The translations under genes were made by a program, and so were the position numbers. This document shows positions 61,605-64,000 of a stretch of 64,000 nucleotides of DNA, in pieces. The stretch is taken from contig CACIZU010000001.1 of assembly GCA_902591185.1 (NCBI GenBank), positions 78,816 to 142,815 on the forward strand, written 5' to 3'. The first letter of the stretch is position 1. Each line of letters opens with the position of its first letter. The notes below the pieces were generated by a model, which was not told the DNA's origin, ran no database searches, and worked only from the letters and a program-made list of their open reading frames with translations. The stretch comes from an uncultured Pelagibacteraceae bacterium. GTDB lineage: Bacteria > Pseudomonadota > Alphaproteobacteria > Pelagibacterales > Pelagibacteraceae.

Positions 61605-63290
61605 ATGTTTAATAAACTAATAAAATTATTAGTAATTTCATCAATATTCTACCAGACTCCAGTATATTCTAAAAGTGCTAGTTTTAATGATTTTAACTCA
61701 AGATATTTATCAAATTATTTTTCTGGAATAGTTGCACTTGAAAACAGAGATAATTCAAAAGCATTGAAATTTTTTAATGCATCGAAAGTCTTACTTAATA
61801 AACATGACTCATATTTAAAAAGATATGTTTATTCTTTAGTATTAGAAAATAAGGTCACGCAAGCTATAAATATAATCAAAAATAGTAGTAATGAAGATAA
61901 TTCAGATTTCTTTGAGGCTCATATTCTTTTAATTGCAGATAGTTTAAAAAAAAATAATTTTGGTGAAGCAGAAAAATATTTAGATCAAAGCATAAGATTT
62001 ACAAATCAAAATAGATTTAATTTAGTTATATTTGAAACTCTAAGAAAATATATTCATACATTTAAAAATAAGGAAATCTCTTTTAATGAAAAAAATTTTG
62101 GAAATATATCAATTATTACTCAGGCATTTCAAAGATGCTATTTAAAAAAAGAAAATACCAGATCTTCTTTTTTGAATTTGATTAATAATCCTGATGGGGA
62201 TTATTCTAGATATTTTTTTTTCTATATTAATTATTTAATTGAGAATAAAAAGATTGATGAAGTTAAGGCGGTAGCTTCGCAGCTAGAATATATCAGCTCT
62301 ACACTTTTGTTGTCCCAAAGCAAGAGTTGGGTGGACAAAAATGAATTTAAAGAATTTAACAAAATTTTTTCATGCAATAATCATAGCGATATTATCAGTG
62401 AGTTTTTATTTTTAATTTCAAATCTTTATTCTTCCCAAGATAATTTTGAAAAATCTAATTTTTATTTAAATCTTTCAAATTATTTAAATTCAAAATTTAT
62501 ATTAAATTTATCTCTTGTTGCTGAAAATTTCTATTTTAATCAAGAATATGACAAAGCTAAAAAAGTTTTAAAAAAATTTAATAAAAAATATGAGTTTTAT
62601 TATTGGTTTAGAGTTAAAAAGGAGGCACAAATAATTATTAATGAACAAGGATACGATGATGGAATAGACTTTATAGTTAAAAAGTTTAACAAAATTGAAA
62701 ATCCAAATTTAAGAATGGTTTTTGATATTGCTAACTTTTATAAAAATTCAAAAAAATATGAAAAAGCTATTAAAAATTACACTCAAATTATTTCATCTTT
62801 AAATGATGACTCTGAGATTAAATCAGATTTATTATATAGAAGAGGTGGAAGTTACGAAAGATTAGGAGATTATGAAAACGCTGATAAAGATTTGCTAAAC
62901 TCATTAAAAATTAATCCTGAAGATGCATATGTTTTAAATTATTTGGCATACTCATGGTTAGAACGTGATTATCAAATTGATAAAGCTATGAAAATGTTGG
63001 AAAAGGCATATGCTTTAAGAAGTAATGATCCTTACATTACAGATTCAATAGGGTGGGCATACTATCTAATAGATGATTATGTTGAAGCAGAAAAATATAT
63101 AAAAAAAGCTGTTGAATTAATGCCTGAAGATCCAATAGTTAATGATCATTATGGAGATATTTTGTGGAAATTAAATAGAAAGATTCAAGCAAGATATTTT
63201 TGGAACAACGTTTTAAGTTCAGATGATACAGAAGATGATTTAAGAGAAAAAGTAAATATTAAAATAATAGAAGGTCTTAAAAATTCTTAA
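61605..63290 (+). CDS. Exported TPR-repeat protein
   Basis: 561 residues. A signal peptide (MFNKLIKLLVISSIFYQTPVYS) is followed by weak helical repeats and, in the last about 200 residues, clear tetratricopeptide repeats (YRRGGSYERLGDYENADKD, DSIGWAYYLIDDYVEAEKYI). Such proteins bind partners in the periplasm or at the outer membrane; the target is unknown. In alphaproteobacteria a similar TPR gene often lies just before ispE, as here (0 bp between stop and ATG). Confidence 0.75.
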   Translation: MFNKLIKLLVISSIFYQTPVYSKSASFNDFNSRYLSNYFSGIVALENRDNSKALKFFNASKVLLNKHDSYLKRYVYSLVLENKVTQAINIIKNSSNEDNSDFFEAHILLIADSLKKNNFGEAEKYLDQSIRFTNQNRFNLVIFETLRKYIHTFKNKEISFNEKNFGNISIITQAFQRCYLKKENTRSSFLNLINNPDGDYSRYFFFYINYLIENKKIDEVKAVASQLEYISSTLLLSQSKSWVDKNEFKEFNKIFSCNNHSDIISEFLFLISNLYSSQDNFEKSNFYLNLSNYLNSKFILNLSLVAENFYFNQEYDKAKKVLKKFNKKYEFYYWFRVKKEAQIIINEQGYDDGIDFIVKKFNKIENPNLRMVFDIANFYKNSKKYEKAIKNYTQIISSLNDDSEIKSDLLYRRGGSYERLGDYENADKDLLNSLKINPEDAYVLNYLAYSWLERDYQIDKAMKMLEKAYALRSNDPYITDSIGWAYYLIDDYVEAEKYIKKAVELMPEDPIVNDHYGDILWKLNRKIQARYFWNNVLSSDDTEDDLREKVNIKIIEGLKNS

Positions 63291-64000
63291 ATGAGTTTTG
63301 GTAAAGTCAAATCATATGCTAAAATTAATCTAGCACTTAATGTCACTGGTAGACTAAAAAAGCTACATAAGATTGAGAGCATTGTTTCATTTATTAATTT
63401 GTATGACTTAATTTTTATTAAGAACATTAAAAATAAAGATCATAAAATATCTTTTTATGGAAAGTTTTCAAAAAATATAAGCAAAAATAATACAGTAAAA
63501 AAATTATTTCAAATTTTGGATGATAATGAACTATTAAAAAATAAAAAATTTAAAGTTAAGATTAAAAAAAATATACCTCAAAAATCTGGACTTGGTGGTG
63601 GATCAATGAATGCAGCAAATATTCTTAATTTTTTAATTAAAAAAAAAATTATTAAAATTAATAAAAAAAAACTTCAAAAGATTTGTAGCTTAATAGGCTC
63701 TGATGTAATTTTGGGTATTAATTCAAAATGTACTATTTTGAAGTCAAATAATGATATTAAAAAGTTCTCAGGCTGTCCTAAATTTTATACTATTTTAGCA
63801 CAACCAAATTTTGGTTGTTCTACAAAAATAATTTATTCAGGTATAAAAAAATTAACAAAACCAAAATATAATAATCCTAAAAAAAAAATGTTTTCTTCTG
63901 AATTTTTATCAAACCAAGAGAATGCCCTAGAAAAAGTTGCTTTTTTAAAGTATCCAAAACTTAAAAGTATAAAATCATATTTAGAAAATTTAAAAAACCC
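63291..64000 (+). CDS. ispE: 4-diphosphocytidyl-2-C-methyl-D-erythritol kinase, 3' end cut by window
   Basis: About 236 residues to the right edge. The start SYAKINLALNVTGR and the GHMP phosphate loop PQKSGLGGGSMNAANIL are characteristic of IspE. It phosphorylates CDP-methylerythritol in the MEP pathway; ispH, the last enzyme, is at 45584. The ATG follows directly on the TPR gene stop. The C-terminus lies outside the window. Confidence 0.92.
   Translation, partial: MSFGKVKSYAKINLALNVTGRLKKLHKIESIVSFINLYDLIFIKNIKNKDHKISFYGKFSKNISKNNTVKKLFQILDDNELLKNKKFKVKIKKNIPQKSGLGGGSMNAANILNFLIKKKIIKINKKKLQKICSLIGSDVILGINSKCTILKSNNDIKKFSGCPKFYTILAQPNFGCSTKIIYSGIKKLTKPKYNNPKKKMFSSEFLSNQENALEKVAFLKYPKLKSIKSYLENLKN

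Overview
The window is strongly A+T-rich, very densely packed chromosomal DNA from a SAR11-type marine alphaproteobacterium (Candidatus Pelagibacter or a close relative). Support comes from the very short intergenic gaps, A/T-ending codons, a CcrM-type methyltransferase, split F0 ATP synthase genes (atpI-B-E-F'-F), a carotenoid/retinal gene set with blh, and a tandem SAM-II/SAM-V leader in front of a betaine-homocysteine methyltransferase gene. The identification rests on recognition of proteins and gene order, not on a database search.

Layout. 1-10311: oligopeptidase B (cut by the left edge), a membrane J-protein, a family-9 glycosyltransferase, a DHDPS-family aldolase, cyclopropane fatty acid synthase, a lysine-rich coiled-coil protein with a small membrane protein, tldD-pmbA, and two envelope proteins. 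10308-16842: typA, a DEAD-box helicase, a 37-codon basic ORF, a sulfotransferase and groES-groEL with a clear terminator. 16965-23375: a tight operon HAD-ribF-ileS-lspA-bamF-like-pgi. 23364-31050: rsmD, purD, then the lipid A/Kdo cluster (ubiA-msbA-waaA-lpxK-lpxL). 31103-36743: DUF2721, quinone oxidoreductase, the riboswitch-controlled bhmT, a haloacid dehalogenase, rsmE, SCO1 and an extra oxidase subunit III. 36832-44130: aa3-type cytochrome c oxidase (coxB-coxA-coxC-subunit IV) with ctaB and ctaG, then thrC and a thioredoxin-fold protein. 44193-56861: one uninterrupted minus-strand run, dciA-dsbA-like-smc-atpIBEF'F-crtI-crtB-crtY-blh-ispH-thrB-rnhA. 56862-64000: mutY, a flavin monooxygenase, ccrM, rnhB, a 44-aa membrane ORF, family-4 UDG, a TPR protein, and ispE (cut by the right edge).

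How the genes work together. The window joins respiratory proton pumping (cox), retinal synthesis for a rhodopsin proton pump (crt-blh with ispH) and the membrane sector of ATP synthase. The last two lie on one strand with only small gaps. Envelope building (lipid A, Kdo, lipoprotein processing, BAM accessory, CFA) is the second theme. Genome maintenance (smc, dciA, mutY, ccrM, rnhA/B, UDG) is the third.

Regulation. I recognised no DNA-binding transcription factor, tRNA, rRNA, IS element, prophage or CRISPR array. The regulation visible in the DNA is of other kinds: a layered RNA switch before bhmT, GANTC sites inside a candidate ccrM promoter, an RpoH-like promoter before groES, and dyad-symmetric elements before bhmT and coxB.
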